DNA from: Leguminivora glycinivorella
Lineage: Eukaryota; Arthropoda; Insecta; Lepidoptera; Tortricidae
Reading direction: 5' to 3'
Assembly (NCBI RefSeq): GCF_023078275.1
Contig: NC_062998.1
Coordinates: 13,963,916-14,027,915, forward strand
Length of the DNA: 64,000 nt
Position 1 is the stretch's first letter. Each line of letters begins with the position of its first letter. This document shows, one piece after another, positions 39,447 through 51,358 of the stretch. Below the pieces are notes generated by a model. It saw only the letters and a list, made by a program, of their open reading frames with translations, did no database searches and had not been told where the DNA came from. Both the position numbers and the translations under genes were made by a program.

Positions 39447-42400
39447 CATGCTAGGAGGTGAACTTTGAAAAATCCTTTCTTAGTGGTCCTCTAAGGAACT
39501 TCCGTGTCAATTTGAAATCTCTTGAACCAGAAGTAAAGATAAAAACTAAACCTATACTTATGGCTATTTTGGATTATGTTATATTTTATTTAAGTAAGTA
39601 GCATATTTTATTTTATTCTATAACTTATTAACAAAATTAACATAAAAAGTACATATTAGTAGTTAACTTAAGACAAATAAAATACAATTAAATTAAAAAC
39701 TAATCTAAATTAAACTAAGTCAACTTAATAATTATAAAGATATATACATAATATACATATATGCAACTAATGGCTATTTTGGATATTTTAACCCCATTGC
39801 ACAACAACAGGGGAGAAAATTTCTTTTCCACCTCATTAGATTTTAAAATCGTTGTACCTATTTATCGTGTTCAGCGACCCGATAAACCATAAAAACGATA
39901 CCCATATTGTGTTTTTGACTTTACCCCCTTTTCACCCCTTTAGGGGTAAAATTTTCAAAAAACCTGAAAAATGTATTTAGTCATATGTCTTTAGGAATCC
40001 TCCTATGAAGTTTCGAATAAAATAGTCAAACTAATCTTGTTTCCCCATACAAACTTTGAACCCTCATTTCACCCTTTTAAGAGGAGAATTTTGAAAAATC
40101 CTTTCTTAGTGCTTCTCTACGCCATATAAGGAACCTATGTTTCGGCTGTGTGTTGATATATTATGTCAGTTAGTCAGGCAGTCAGTTTCTTCTTTTATAT
40201 ATTTTTTGATATTTAAACCCCATTGCACTACAACAGGGGAGAAGGTATTTCACTTCCGCTTCGTTAGATTTTAAAAACGTTGTATTTATCGTGATCAGCG
40301 ACCCAATAAACCGTAAAAACGATACCCATATTAGTTTTTGGACTTTATCACCCCCTTTTCACCCTTTCAGGGGTTAGATTTCAAAAAACCTGAAACACGT
40401 CTTTAGTCATATGTTTTTAGGATCCCTCTTGTGAAGTTTCGAATAAAACAGTGAAACTAACATTGTTTCCCCATACAAACTTTGAACCCCCATTTAACCC
40501 CCTTAGGAGACGAATTTTGAAAAATCCTTTCTTAGTGCTCCTCTACACTATATAAGAAACCTACGTGCCAAATTCGACATCTCTAGGACCAGCGGTTTCG
40601 GCTGTGCGTTGATATGTCAGTCAGTCAGTCAATATCTTCTTTTATTTATATATTTTTTTGATATTTAAACCCCATTGCACCACAACAGGGGAGAAGGTAT
40701 TTCACTTCCGCCTCGTTAGATTTTAAAAACGTTGTATTTATCGTGATCAGCGACCCGATAAACTATAAAAACGATACCCATATTGATTTTTTTACTTTAT
40801 CACCCCCTTTTCACCCTTTTAGGGGTTAAATTTTCAAAAAACCTGAAACAGGTATTCAGTCATATGTCGTAAGGAATCTTTCTGTGAAGTTTCGAATAAA
40901 ACAGTGAAACTAACATTGTTTCCCCATACAAACTTTGAACCCCCATTTAACCCCCTTAGGAGACGAATTTTGAAAAATCCTTTCTTAGTGCTCCTCTACA
41001 CTATATAAGGAACCTACGTGCCAAATTCGACATCTCTAGGACCAGCGGTTTCGGCTGTGCGTTGATATGTCAGTCAGTCAGTCAATATCTTCTTTTATTT
41101 ATATATTTTTTTGATATTTAAACCCCATTGCACCACAACAGGGGAGAAGGTATTTCACTTCCACCTCATTAGATTTTAAAATCGTTGTACCTATTTATCG
41201 TGTTCAGCGACCCGATAAACCATAAAAACGATACCCATATTGTGTTTTTGACTTTACCCCCTTTTCACCCCTTTAGGGGTAAAATTTTCAAAAAACCTGA
41301 AAAATGTATTTAGTCATATGTCTTTAGGAATCCTCCTATGAAGTTTCGAATAAAATAGTCAAACTAATCTTGTTTCCCCATACAAACTTTGAACCCCCAT
41401 TTCACCCTTTTAAGAGGAGAATTTTGAAAAATCCTTTCTTAGTGCTTCTCTACGCCATATAAGGAACCTATGTTTCGGCTGTGTGTTGATATATTATGTC
41501 AGTTAGTCAGGCAGTCAGTTTCTTCTTTTATATATTTTTTGATATTTAAACCCCATTGCACTACAACAGGGGAGAAGGTATTTCACTTCCGCTTCGTTAG
41601 ATTTTAAAAACGTTGTATTTATCGTGATCAGCGACCCAATAAACCGTAAAAACGATACCCATATTAGTTTTTGGACTTTATCACCCCCTTTTCACCCTTT
41701 CAGGGGTTAGATTTCAAAAAACCTGAAACACGTCTTTAGTCATATGTTTTTAGGATCCCTCTTGTGAAGTTTCGAATAAAACAGTGAAACTAACATTGTT
41801 TCCCCATACAAACTTTGAACCCCCATTTAACCCCCTTAGGAGACGAATTTTGAAAAATCCTTTCTTAGTGCTCCTCTACACTATATAAGAAACCTACGTG
41901 CCAAATTCGACATCTCTAGGACCAGCGGTTTCGGCTGTGCGTTGATATGTCAGTCAGTCAGTCAATATCTTCTTTTATTTATATATTTTTTTGATATTTA
42001 AACCCCATTGCACCACAACAGGGGAGAAGGTATTTCACTTCCGCCTCGTTAGATTTTAAAAACGTTGTATTTATCGTGATCAGCGACCCGATAAACTATA
42101 AAAACGATACCCATATTGATTTTTTTACTTTATCACCCCCTTTTCACCCTTTTAGGGGTTAAATTTTCAAAAAACCTGAAACACGTATTCAGTCATATGT
42201 CGTAAGGAATCTTTCTGTGAAGTTTCGAATAAAATAGTCAAACTAATCTTGTTTCCCCATACAAACTTTGAACCCCCATTTGACCCCCTTAGGAGGTGAA
42301 TTTTGGGAAATCCTTTCTTAGTGCTCCTCTACACTATATAAGAAACCTACGTGCCAAATTTGAAATCTCTAGGACCAGCGGTTTCGGCTGTGCGTTGATA

Positions 42401-42480
42401 TGTCAGTCAGTCAGTCAGTCAGTCAGTCAGTCAGTCAGTCAGTCAGTCAGTCAGTCAGTCAGCTTCTTCTTTTATATATT
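39447..42480 (+). repeat. Satellite: six ~426-452-bp monomers in a trimeric higher-order array, ending in (GTCA)n
   Basis: Monomers begin at the word AACCCCATTGCAC near 39,790, 40,216, 40,668, 41,120, 41,548 and 42,000. Spacings are 426, 452, 452, 428 and 452. The fourth monomer is almost identical to the first, the fifth to the second and the sixth to the third, so the unit of duplication is about 1.33 kb. Each monomer holds CCCCATACAAACTTTGAACC and AAAATCCTTTCTTAGTG. A diverged partial monomer is at 39,447-39,530. The last monomer runs into a GTCA repeat (42,402-42,462). Confidence 0.9.
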
Positions 42481-43269
42481 TAGATGAAAATCAAACAAAT
42501 ACCTGTTCTTCCGTTATTCGGTTATTGTAAGCCGTTGGACGTTAGGTACATGCGGAGTCGTAATACTAACCAGACTACTGTATAAAATATATTTTTGAGT
42601 GGACTATACTATGACTTCTTTAAGAAATTCAGTGCAGGTGCGTAATGTTGTCAATGAAAAGTATTCAAATCAAGAGTGAACAGGCATCTTCTGGGCGAGC
42701 TCACTCCATCGTAGGCCACGTCTTTGCCTTTGGCTTAGAGTAAGCCCATTTATAATAAGTAAATAAATAATAAATAAATCTTTATTGTTACAAAACATTG
42801 AAGAATTACGTACTTTTGACTCTTTTTTATGCCTAATTTGGTCATTTTGGGAAATAAATATAGTTTCGGTTATTAACCGGTTAGAGACTATGAAAACCGG
42901 TTTTTAACCGAGGCCCAAAAGTCTCGGTTAACCGGTTTTTCGGTTAACCGGTTAACCGGTTTGCATACCCTAATTACCATACATCGAGGTTTTGGGAGCG
43001 GGAATGAATTCGTGTATTTGTAACTCTGTTTATAGTCATTTGAATTATGTAACTGGCTCCAAATATACCCAGAAATGTGAAAGTATTGGGTTGGTAAGAA
43101 AGTAATGAGCGAATCATAACCAATATTGTAATTTTTATTTAATTTATTATTTTAATCATTTATCAAAAATATAACGGCCTTCGTTGTCTACTACTTGTCT
43201 CCATCGTTCTGGTAAAGAATGAATAGCATCGGCGAAGAAGTTCTTAGGTTTAGATTCAAAAAACTCAGC

Positions 43270-44109
43270 TATGTACTGTCGTAGATGGGCTTGATCATCG
43301 AAATAAAATAATAAATTTTTTCATTCAAGGCATTGCTAGATCTGAACAATGCGTAATCCGTAGGTGCCAAGTCTGGAGAGTACGGTGGATGAGGTATCAC
43401 TTTCCAACCTAGCTCCAATAGCTTTAGCCGAGTCACTTTTGCAATGTGTGGGCGTGCGAGCATTGTCGTGTAAGAAAAAAACTTTAGCATGCTGTGGACG
43501 ATTCTGACAGATTTTTTGGTTTAAATTTTCAAGCTGATTACAGTATACTGATGCGGTAACAGTCATTCCACTTGGTAGGAGTTCCCAGTGAATAATACCA
43601 TGAATATCCCACCAAACGGACAGCATAACTTTTTTCGGGTGAGGCTCTGTTTTTGGTGCCTCTATTCCTTTTTCGTTTGGAGCTAGCCACTGACGTTTGC
43701 GTATGTGATTTATATATAAGATCCATTTTTCATCTCCAGTGATAAGATGGTCCAACCAGTTGAATGTGCGGCGAAAAGACAGAAGTTGTATGCAGATATC
43801 GGCACGGCGGTTTAGTTGATCTCTATCAAGTTCGTGCGGTATCCAAACACTGTATTTGTAGTTTATTCCCAACTCGTGTAAATGTGTTTCTATGGTGACA
43901 TGAGAGCAGCCTAACTCGGTAGCAAGAGTACGACTCGTTAGCCTCGGATCTCCTTCAATTAAGGTTTTTAATTTGGCTACATCAATCTTCACCGGTCGAC
44001 CAGACTTAGGTTGATCTGATAATGAAAAGTCGCCACTACGAAACCGCTGGAACCATCGTTTCGCCGTGGCCTCAGACACAACTTCAGGAGCAACACGCTG
44101 ACATATATT
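43270..44109 (-). pseudogene. mariner transposase, main part (frameshifted)
   Basis: Minus-strand frames read ICQRVAPEVVSEATAKRWFQ (helix-turn-helix region), GRPVKID, GCSHVTIETHLHELG, then the catalytic ITGDEKWILY and FFLHDNAR. A frameshift near 43,460 moves the third catalytic Asp (YSPDLAPTDYALF) to another frame. The spacing fits DD34D. The first ~27 residues lie at 51,047-51,127 on the far side of the insertion. Inactive. Confidence 0.88.
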
Positions 44110-44278
44110 ACGCACTGCTTTCTATTTCGCTAATTATATCATTATGCGCAGTTTCCACTCACCTGTGAAAACCTATCGGCAACCCTCTAACCAAGAAGAG
44201 GCGGACTCACAGACGCCGGCTAACCAACCGGTAATCAATGAGGCAAGCCCCAATGAGCATTAGAAACCTACGGGGACA

Positions 44279-46001
44279 GTGAAATCGAAAGAGCTAAGCC
44301 TCATTGATATAGACCTCGATGAACTAAATTCTAACAGTATACACAACACCACCTTTACTCTGGAACTGGCTGGAAATTCTACAAACGCTACGCAGCAGTC
44401 CTCGGGATCAATTAAACACCCAGTTGCATTTACTATCGATAGCACAGGTAACATAGAGCTACTCAGCCAGCTGTCCCCGAAACTGACAGCACCGCAAACT
44501 GTAAACCAACTGCAACCCCATACACTGCCAGAATCCCAAGTGCAATGTCAGCCGCAATCTCAAAACATAACTAAAGCCAAAGCCAAGGCTAAGACCACAA
44601 AAAAGGTAAAACCTGAGGAACAAGTGGACATTGGAGCATACGCATCAGATATCACTGACGTTAACACCTTCTTCTCCGTAGTCAGTCACCTAGCTAAATT
44701 CACTGAAAAAGCAGTAAACGAGGAGAAAAGTGTCAATCGGGCGAACAAGGATGCAATAACTAGAGCATCATATGAAATTACTAGGGCCTTGGACAAATTC
44801 AAACAAATACTGAAATACGACATACAACCATCAAACATGACTGAGCCCCGACAGGTTCTTGAGGATGCCAGAACCTCACCAACTACGCAGAGCCAGATCA
44901 AGATGTCAAACTACTTAAAACCTGCATCATTAGAAACTGTGGATTTGGAAAATCCTCCTTCCAAGCCATTGCAGCACCTCTCAAAGAAAATTGATGAGCT
45001 CCCAAAAAAAAAAGACGTACCTACTCCAAGCAGTCAGAAATACCATCCAACATGAACTAAAAGAAGCGATGGGTCTATTAAAAACACAAAAAGTTTCCGA
45101 AGATAAGAACAATGACCCTGTAGTTGGATTTAATACAGGAGCTGAAGATGGCCCAGCAGGAGATGGCTTTACCACTGTACTCTCAAGAAAAAATCAAAAG
45201 AAACGTGCTCAAAAACAGCCTGACACTGCATCCACACCACTCAACAGCACTACACAGCCCCGGTTTACTGTAATGATCGAATCAACTGACCCAAGAGCTA
45301 ACGGAGAAGAAATCTTCAAAGAAATCAAAAAGAAGATTGACGTCGTTAGCATGGGGATTGAGATCAATCATGTCCGAGTAACCAAACAACAGAAAATTGC
45401 TGTAGTATGCAACAGTGAGAACGATCGCACCAAATATGCCGAAGCTGTCAAAAACAACATAGAAAAACTTACCGTCACGACACCACAATTACGCAAACCT
45501 CTCTTACGACTGATCGGGATCACACCTGATATTACCAATGAGAAAGTAACTGAAGCAATAATTAAACAGAATGAAAGATTAATCAAGGATGTACCAGAGG
45601 TTGACAGGCAAGTCAGAGTTATACGTCGCACCAAAGGCAGGACAAATGCAGTAAACAATATTGTCGTTGAAGTCAGTCCTAACATGTGGTCAGAATTAAA
45701 AGACAACAAAATACGTGTTGGCTATCAAGTTGTACCAGCATATGACCAATCGCCGATCATACAATGTTTCCGATGCCAAGAATTCGGCCACAAAGCCACC
45801 AACTGCTCAAACAAGAGCGTTTGCGGTCACTGTACAATGGAACATGACACACGCAGCTGTCCGCATAGGAAGAACACCGAACCTTGCTGTGCAAACTGCA
45901 AAAAACACGACAATACGCACAATCACCCTGCATACAGCTCTTGTTGTCCAGAATGGCAAAAATGGGATCGAATTGCTCGATTATCAGTGCAGTATTGCTA
46001 A
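44279..46001 (+). pseudogene. Non-LTR ORF1 (Gag-like, zinc knuckles), frameshifted
   Basis: Two overlapping frames: 44,279-45,055 and 44,991-46,001. The switch falls at a run of ten A's (45,004-45,013), where a one-base slip or mutation would join them. The C-terminus has CFRCQEFGHKATNC, then CGHCTMEHDTRSC and a third cluster (CCANCKKHDN to SSCC). The N-terminal part is Gln/Thr/Lys-rich without a recognised fold. ORF1 proteins of this clade bind the element RNA. The stop at 46,001 is 10 bp before the ORF2 ATG. Confidence 0.82.
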
Positions 46002-46011
46002 AGGCAGCCCA

Positions 46012-49000
46012 ATGAAACTTCACAGTCACCACACACATCAGGTCAACCAAACTAACTGGCCTGGTGCATCTAGATCCCATATATCAACAAGTCCTTCACC
46101 GAACAAAAATGTGTTATCCGTCGTTCAAGGCAATCTAAGACGTAGTCAATATGCCACCGAAGAATTAACAAAATGCGCTATGGAAGAAAATTACGACATA
46201 CTTCTCATCAATGAACCATATGTGGGAAAGGGCAGGAAAATGAAACCCATGACTGGATATGACATATACCAACAAACTGACCAAATTAGCACAACTCCTA
46301 CTAAGGCGTGCATTGCAGTCAGGCGTGGAATAGGTGCATGTCTGGGAATGATGCAACATATTACGTCAAATCTGGTAACCATACAATTAAGTATGGGTAA
46401 CAGTCAAAAACTATACTTAACATCTGTATATGTAGAACCCATAGATGACCCTGCCCACACTCTGCTACTTCTAGAGAATGTAATCAATTCATACAAACAA
46501 CAAGCTTACATAATAGGCGGTGATCTAAACGGTTGGCACACAACATGGGGTTCTACAAAAAACAACGACAGAGGCAACCACATTTATGATATAGCACTGA
46601 ATAGTGATATGGTTACATGTAACTTGGGCAATGAACCCACGTTTGAAACAATAACTCAGGGTACTATACGATCATCAATAATAGATTTGACCTTAGCTAC
46701 TACTAATATTGCCAATAATATTGTCGAATGGAAAGTAAACAACGCAATTATACCCTCCTCTGATCACCATGGCATACAATTTAAAATTAATACTAATGAT
46801 AAAATAAAAAAGAAAACTTCAACGACCACTTACAAATACAACACTTATAATGCAAACTGGGATAAATTCAAAAATATACTCAAAGAAAATATGTCATCAT
46901 CTGCCTACGACACTTGCAACATCAATAACTTCAATAACATGCAGCTATCTATGAGTATATACAAAATATCACAAATGCCATCACTCGAACATGCAATGTT
47001 GTTTTTAGCAAAAATACGTCCTATGTCGCTCGACCATCATGGTGGACAACCGAACTAACTACTCTAAAGAAGAAAGTTATACACCTTCATCATCGATTAC
47101 AAGATCTAAAAAGAGGTAAAAAGAACTTAACCAACATCATCACAGAACTCGACGATGCACGAAAAGAATATGCTGAAAAGATGAGAGACACCTCCACAAA
47201 AGCTTTTCGGGAGTTCTGCACCAAACAAGGGAAGGAAAATGTTTGGTCTATTACAAATCGACTACTCAAAAATGTACCCCTGCAACAACCATCCACAACA
47301 CTGAAAGTAGACCAGCATAATTATACCACATCTGCCTTGGATACAGCTGAAAAACTAAAAGCCAAGTTCTTTCCAGATGACAATCCTAACGACGATACAG
47401 TCTACCATGCAAGAATCAGAAAGTACATCTCAGATACCAACTTAGCAACAGAAAATGATAATGAAACGCTATTTACTACAGCTGAGGTAACAGAAGCCAT
47501 AAAATACATGTCACCTAAAAAAGCCCCAGGTGAAGATCATCTAACCGCTGATATCTGTAAACACTTTATAGACACATACCCAGATTTAATAACCAAAGTA
47601 TATAACAGATGTTTGACTCTCAATTACTTCCCGAATTCATGGAAAAGGGCGTATATTAAAACAATACCAAAGCCAAACAAAACTATAACTGCATCAGCTC
47701 ATATAGACCAATAGGACTACTCAATGTACTTGGTAAAGTGCTAGAAAAATTGATAGCGAAACGCCTTACATATTTCATGCAAAAAAGCCATGCAAGTAGT
47801 GAACACCAATACGGCTTTCGAGAGCAACGTTCAACTACAGACGCATTAATTAATGCTGTACAAGTAATGAAGGATGCAAAAGCAAAACGCAAATTCGTGC
47901 TGATCATCTCATTAGATATAGAAGGAGCATTCGACCATGCCTGGTGGCCAGCCCTCCTTAACAGACTAGTAGACATTAAGTGCCCGAATAATATTTATAG
48001 CATCATCAAAAGCTACTTTACTGACCGCACTGTAACATTAAACTATGCTGATGCTTCTGTCTCAAAAACACAAACGAAGGGCTGTGTCCAAGGGTCAGTT
48101 CTCGGACCCATTTTTTGGAACACTATCGTCGACTCACTGCTAGAACAAGAATTACCGCGTGGCAATTTTATACAAGCATATGCGGATGACGTTTTACTGA
48201 TATGCACAGGAAACAACCTAAAACAACTAGAACAGAACGCAAATATGATACTCCAAGATATATATATGTGGGGAGTAAACAATAAATTGAAATTCGGCCC
48301 ACAAAAAACAAAAATGATTACCGTGACCCCAAAGGCCAAAAATACCCATATAGTTATGAATGACACTGTCCTGCAGTTTGACAACCACTTTAAGCTCTTA
48401 GGAGTCATCATCGATGCACATCTAAATTTTATTAAACACTGCGCACATATCGTAACAAAGGCTCAGGCAACTTACAAAAAACTTATCATATACATAAAAC
48501 CGACATGGGGAATTCATGCTGGAAATGTTGATATAATATACAGACATGTAATAGAACCAATAATCACGTATGCGGCAGAAATATGGCACACTGCAACCAA
48601 ATATAAAAAGGTAACTAAATCCTTACTTAGTCTCCAACGTGGATTTGCCATCAAAATCGTACACGGCTTTAGAACACTGCCAACAGTAGCGTCGATTGCA
48701 CTTGCCGGCCTGATATCCCTGCACCTAAAAGTAAGAGAAGTAGCCTCTATTGAGAGCGTCAAACGGAGGTCAACAACAGAATATCTACCGGCCCACATCA
48801 GATATGACAAAAGAGTTCCTATAACTGAACTTCTTCACCCGGCTGAAAGAATAACAATAGAAATATCAGAAATATGCAATCAGGAACAGTTAAACCCGTA
48901 CTACATCGATGGCGAGATGCACAGAATGTTCACAGATGGCAGCAAACACGACGGGCATGTGGGAGCAGCTGTGGTGATTGAATATCCAGACGGAAAAAAC

Positions 49001-49789
49001 CATACAAAGCACTTCAAACTACACAACAGCTGTACCGTCTTCCAAGCAGAGTGCTACGCCCTAGAACAGGCATGCTATGAATGCTATAAGCAAGAAATGC
49101 CAAGAGTCACCATCTTCTCAGACTCCAAGGCGGCATTAATGGAAATAGCAAACAGAAGCAGCACGAATCGAATAGTAAATAACATTCACAAAACACTCTA
49201 CAGTATCAAGAAATCCGGAAAGACTCTTGTTAAATTATGTTGGATTAAGGCGCATGTCGGTCTACACGGCAACGAGCGAGCCGACGCGGCAGCCAAACAT
49301 GCGGCAACTCTACAAACACCTCCCAACTACGAATCCTTCCCTTTATCATTCCACAAAATAAACTACAGAAAACATGTCAAAACAATGTACAACAAATGGT
49401 ACGAAGACAGCACTACTGGATTCCACTTAAAACATCACTTGCCCAACATCGGCTCGATCACAAAATTACGTGGCTCAATGGCAATAAGTTTTCAGCTGAC
49501 ACAAATTTTAACGGGGCATGGATATCACAAAGCCTATTTACATAGATTTAAAATAACAGACGACAATTTATGCCCATGCAACAACGCGAGTTGTCAGACT
49601 ACTGACCACCTCTTAGAAGAATGCCCAAAATTTACCAATAGCCGTATCCACCATGAAAGCACCTGTGATTTTTTGAACGTCAACCCATATGAAATAACAA
49701 GCATCATTACAAAAGAATCATCAACAGAAACATTCACAAAACACATAAACAAAATTATAAACAATCTAAAAAAGTTCAACAACACCTAA
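46012..49789 (+). pseudogene. Non-LTR ORF2 (APE endonuclease, RT, RNase H), frameshifted
   Basis: Start ATG at 46,012. The endonuclease spans about 46,110-46,790 (VVQGNLRRSQYATEEL, INEPYVGKG, GGDLNGWHTTWGS, SSDHHGIQF). A frameshift near 47,030 leads to the pre-RT region and fingers (MSPKKAPGEDHLTADI), and another near 47,690 to the main frame at 47,738-49,789. RT boxes: SLDIEGAFDHAWW, CVQGSVLGPIFW, YADDVLLI. RNase H has its four acidic residues (FTDGSKHDG, FQAECYALEQ, IFSDSKAAL, NERADAAAK). A zinc-like CPCNNASC-x5-HLLEEC motif ends the protein. Function: target-primed reverse transcription. Confidence 0.88.
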
Positions 49790-51046
49790 AGAATGATTTA
49801 CCACAGCTTTAACCCTTAAATCGACAACGTCCACTATACAAGACATCCCAAGTAAAAAATTCTACACCGAATATTAAAGCATATCAATACTTTTGATGCA
49901 GCGTAAGTGAATCCTTAATTATTTTTAAGTAAATAAAAAAATATTAGAAACCAGTGGAGACCTAATGTTTGTGTCAAAGTCCTACAGAACACAGACCTTA
50001 CTAGGAAGCATCCGACTGACTGATATCGTTGCTAGCTGTTTTTATTTTTTTGTATGACAGTATTATGCAGCGTTAAAATATATAATATGTTAATAATTAT
50101 TTAATAAGTCACAGTCTAAATAACACGAAAAGGCGTTGTTTTTATGGGTATTAGACACTTGAAAAGTGCAGTGTGCAGTATTTTACCCGTTGTCAAGTTC
50201 ACGATACTTTTGCTACGTCCAATATGTTGGACGTTGCCAAGTAAACGAAGATTAAAAACAATTCTTTTTTTATGATTTTTTTATTGTAAACAACAATAAT
50301 ATATGATTTTTAGATATTTCAAAACCTCAACAAGTTCGTTATTTGGTATACTACAGGTTATTGAGCCAAATGGATAAAAAAAAATATTTTTTACTGAGTA
50401 CTTTCCCTATTAGTCCGTTACAAGGAAGAGCCAATTTCAATATAGAAATTTCTTATGAAATTTTTGATAAATGCACATGCTTATAATACAAACAATAGCT
50501 TCTACGTTACTGTTTCTTATGACATTCGGCTCGTTTAGTTTTATGTTAAATATATGTGTCAATAACTGGAAAAATATGATCAACTTAAAAGCTATGAAAT
50601 TATCTCCCAAAAAAATTGGATGACACATGTTTATTATATCAATATATTTTTTATTACAGGATGTTCTTATGGAAAAAACACAAGTGTTTTATAATTAGCA
50701 AAATAAAATAATTTGATAAAAAAACCGTATGCGGATAAAATACCGTATACTCGGCATTGTCCAAAATACTGCACGTCTTCTCCTAACTCCATCCTGACGC
50801 AATCATTACAGCAAACCTGGCAGTGTCCAACATACTTGACATAGGTTTTTTTCAAAACTATTATAAATATATTTTTTTTACGATTTTTCTACAATTAATT
50901 ATCACATAATAACTTCAAAAAACAGATGCAACCCCATTTTTTCGAGATTTTTTTTCCTTGTCGATTTAAGGGTTAAGGTGAATGGTCGCCCGTATTCCTA
51001 GCGAGGGCCATTCATCTCCAAAACAACAGTTATTTAAAAAAAAAAA
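49790..51046 (+). other. 3' UTR of the non-LTR element
   Basis: Non-coding. The word TTAACCCTTAAATCGACAA near its start is mirrored by TTGTCGATTTAAGGGTTAA at about 50,958-50,976, so the UTR can close into a long-range stem; this may be part of RT recognition (inference). Confidence 0.6.
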
Positions 51047-51127
51047 ACGCACTGCTTCGGCGGCTGAATGGCCAGACTGAAATTCATATAGTAAGCAATG
51101 CCTTACATGCACTTTTAATTCGTCCAT
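51047..51127 (-). pseudogene. mariner transposase, N-terminal piece
   Basis: From ATG at 51,127 it reads MDELKVHVRHCLLYEFQSG and HSAAEAV, up to the insertion site. The protein would continue at 44,109 after the non-LTR element. Confidence 0.75.
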
Positions 51128-51358
51128 TTTCTTCCTTATATTAGCTCGGCGACAGCTAGTGAATGACTGACGAGAAACTGTGCGACTCGCCCTTTATATA
51201 CTTTCGACCATAGAAGATTCTAGAACTCTCTCAAAAATTTTATGTGGAATTCAATCGATCGCTCATTACTTTCTTATCCCAATAATATTTATCTTTTATC
51301 GTTTTCACAATTTTTGAGCTAGTGTAAATCATTCCCGCTCCCAAAACCCCGATGTATG

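Larger units (their letters stand above)
36584..42972. mobile_element. 6.39-kb non-autonomous hAT-like element carrying satellite DNA
   Basis: Ends TAGGGTTTGCAAAAACCGG and, mirrored, TAGGGTATGCAAACCGG. Subterminal AACCGGTTAACC repeats occur on both sides. The 8-bp duplication ATTACCAT is at 36,576-36,583 and 42,973-42,980. No transposase. Contents: a MITE, a repeat fragment, a 1.1-kb hexamer array and six satellite monomers. A short direct repeat (GTTGGACGTTA, GGAGTCGTAATA) flanks the satellite block at about 37,555-37,585 and 42,528-42,565. Confidence 0.82.
44121..51046 (+). mobile_element. Non-LTR retrotransposon (I/R1-like, with RNase H), near full length
   Basis: 6,926 bp with a 3' A-run (51,036-51,046) and a perfect 11-bp duplication ACGCACTGCTT at 44,110-44,120 and 51,047-51,057. 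It carries ORF1 with three Cys/His knuckles and ORF2 with endonuclease, RT, RNase H and a terminal zinc motif, plus about 1.25 kb of 3' UTR. Several frameshifts make this copy inactive, but the clean duplication suggests it is not very old. Confidence 0.9.
43086..51282 (-). mobile_element. mariner (DD34D) element split by a non-LTR insertion
   Basis: Ends TTGGGTTGGTAAGAAAGTAA and, mirrored, TTGGGATAAGAAAGTAATG, both continuing GAGCGA. The TA target duplication is at 43,084-43,085 and 51,283-51,284. Removing the inner insertion leaves about 1.27 kb, the usual mariner length. Confidence 0.85.
36581..51358. mobile_element. hAT-type MITE (~180 bp of its own) split by two later insertions
   Basis: The left end, once the inner hAT insertion is disregarded, is CATACATCGAGGTTTTGGG; the right end, mirrored, is CATACATCGGGGTTTTGGG, both continuing with AGCGGGAATGA. 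The 8-bp duplication TCAATTAC is at 36,573-36,580 and 51,359-51,366. An 8-bp duplication is typical of hAT. Own pieces: 36,581-36,583, 42,981-43,085 and 51,283-51,358. Confidence 0.82.
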
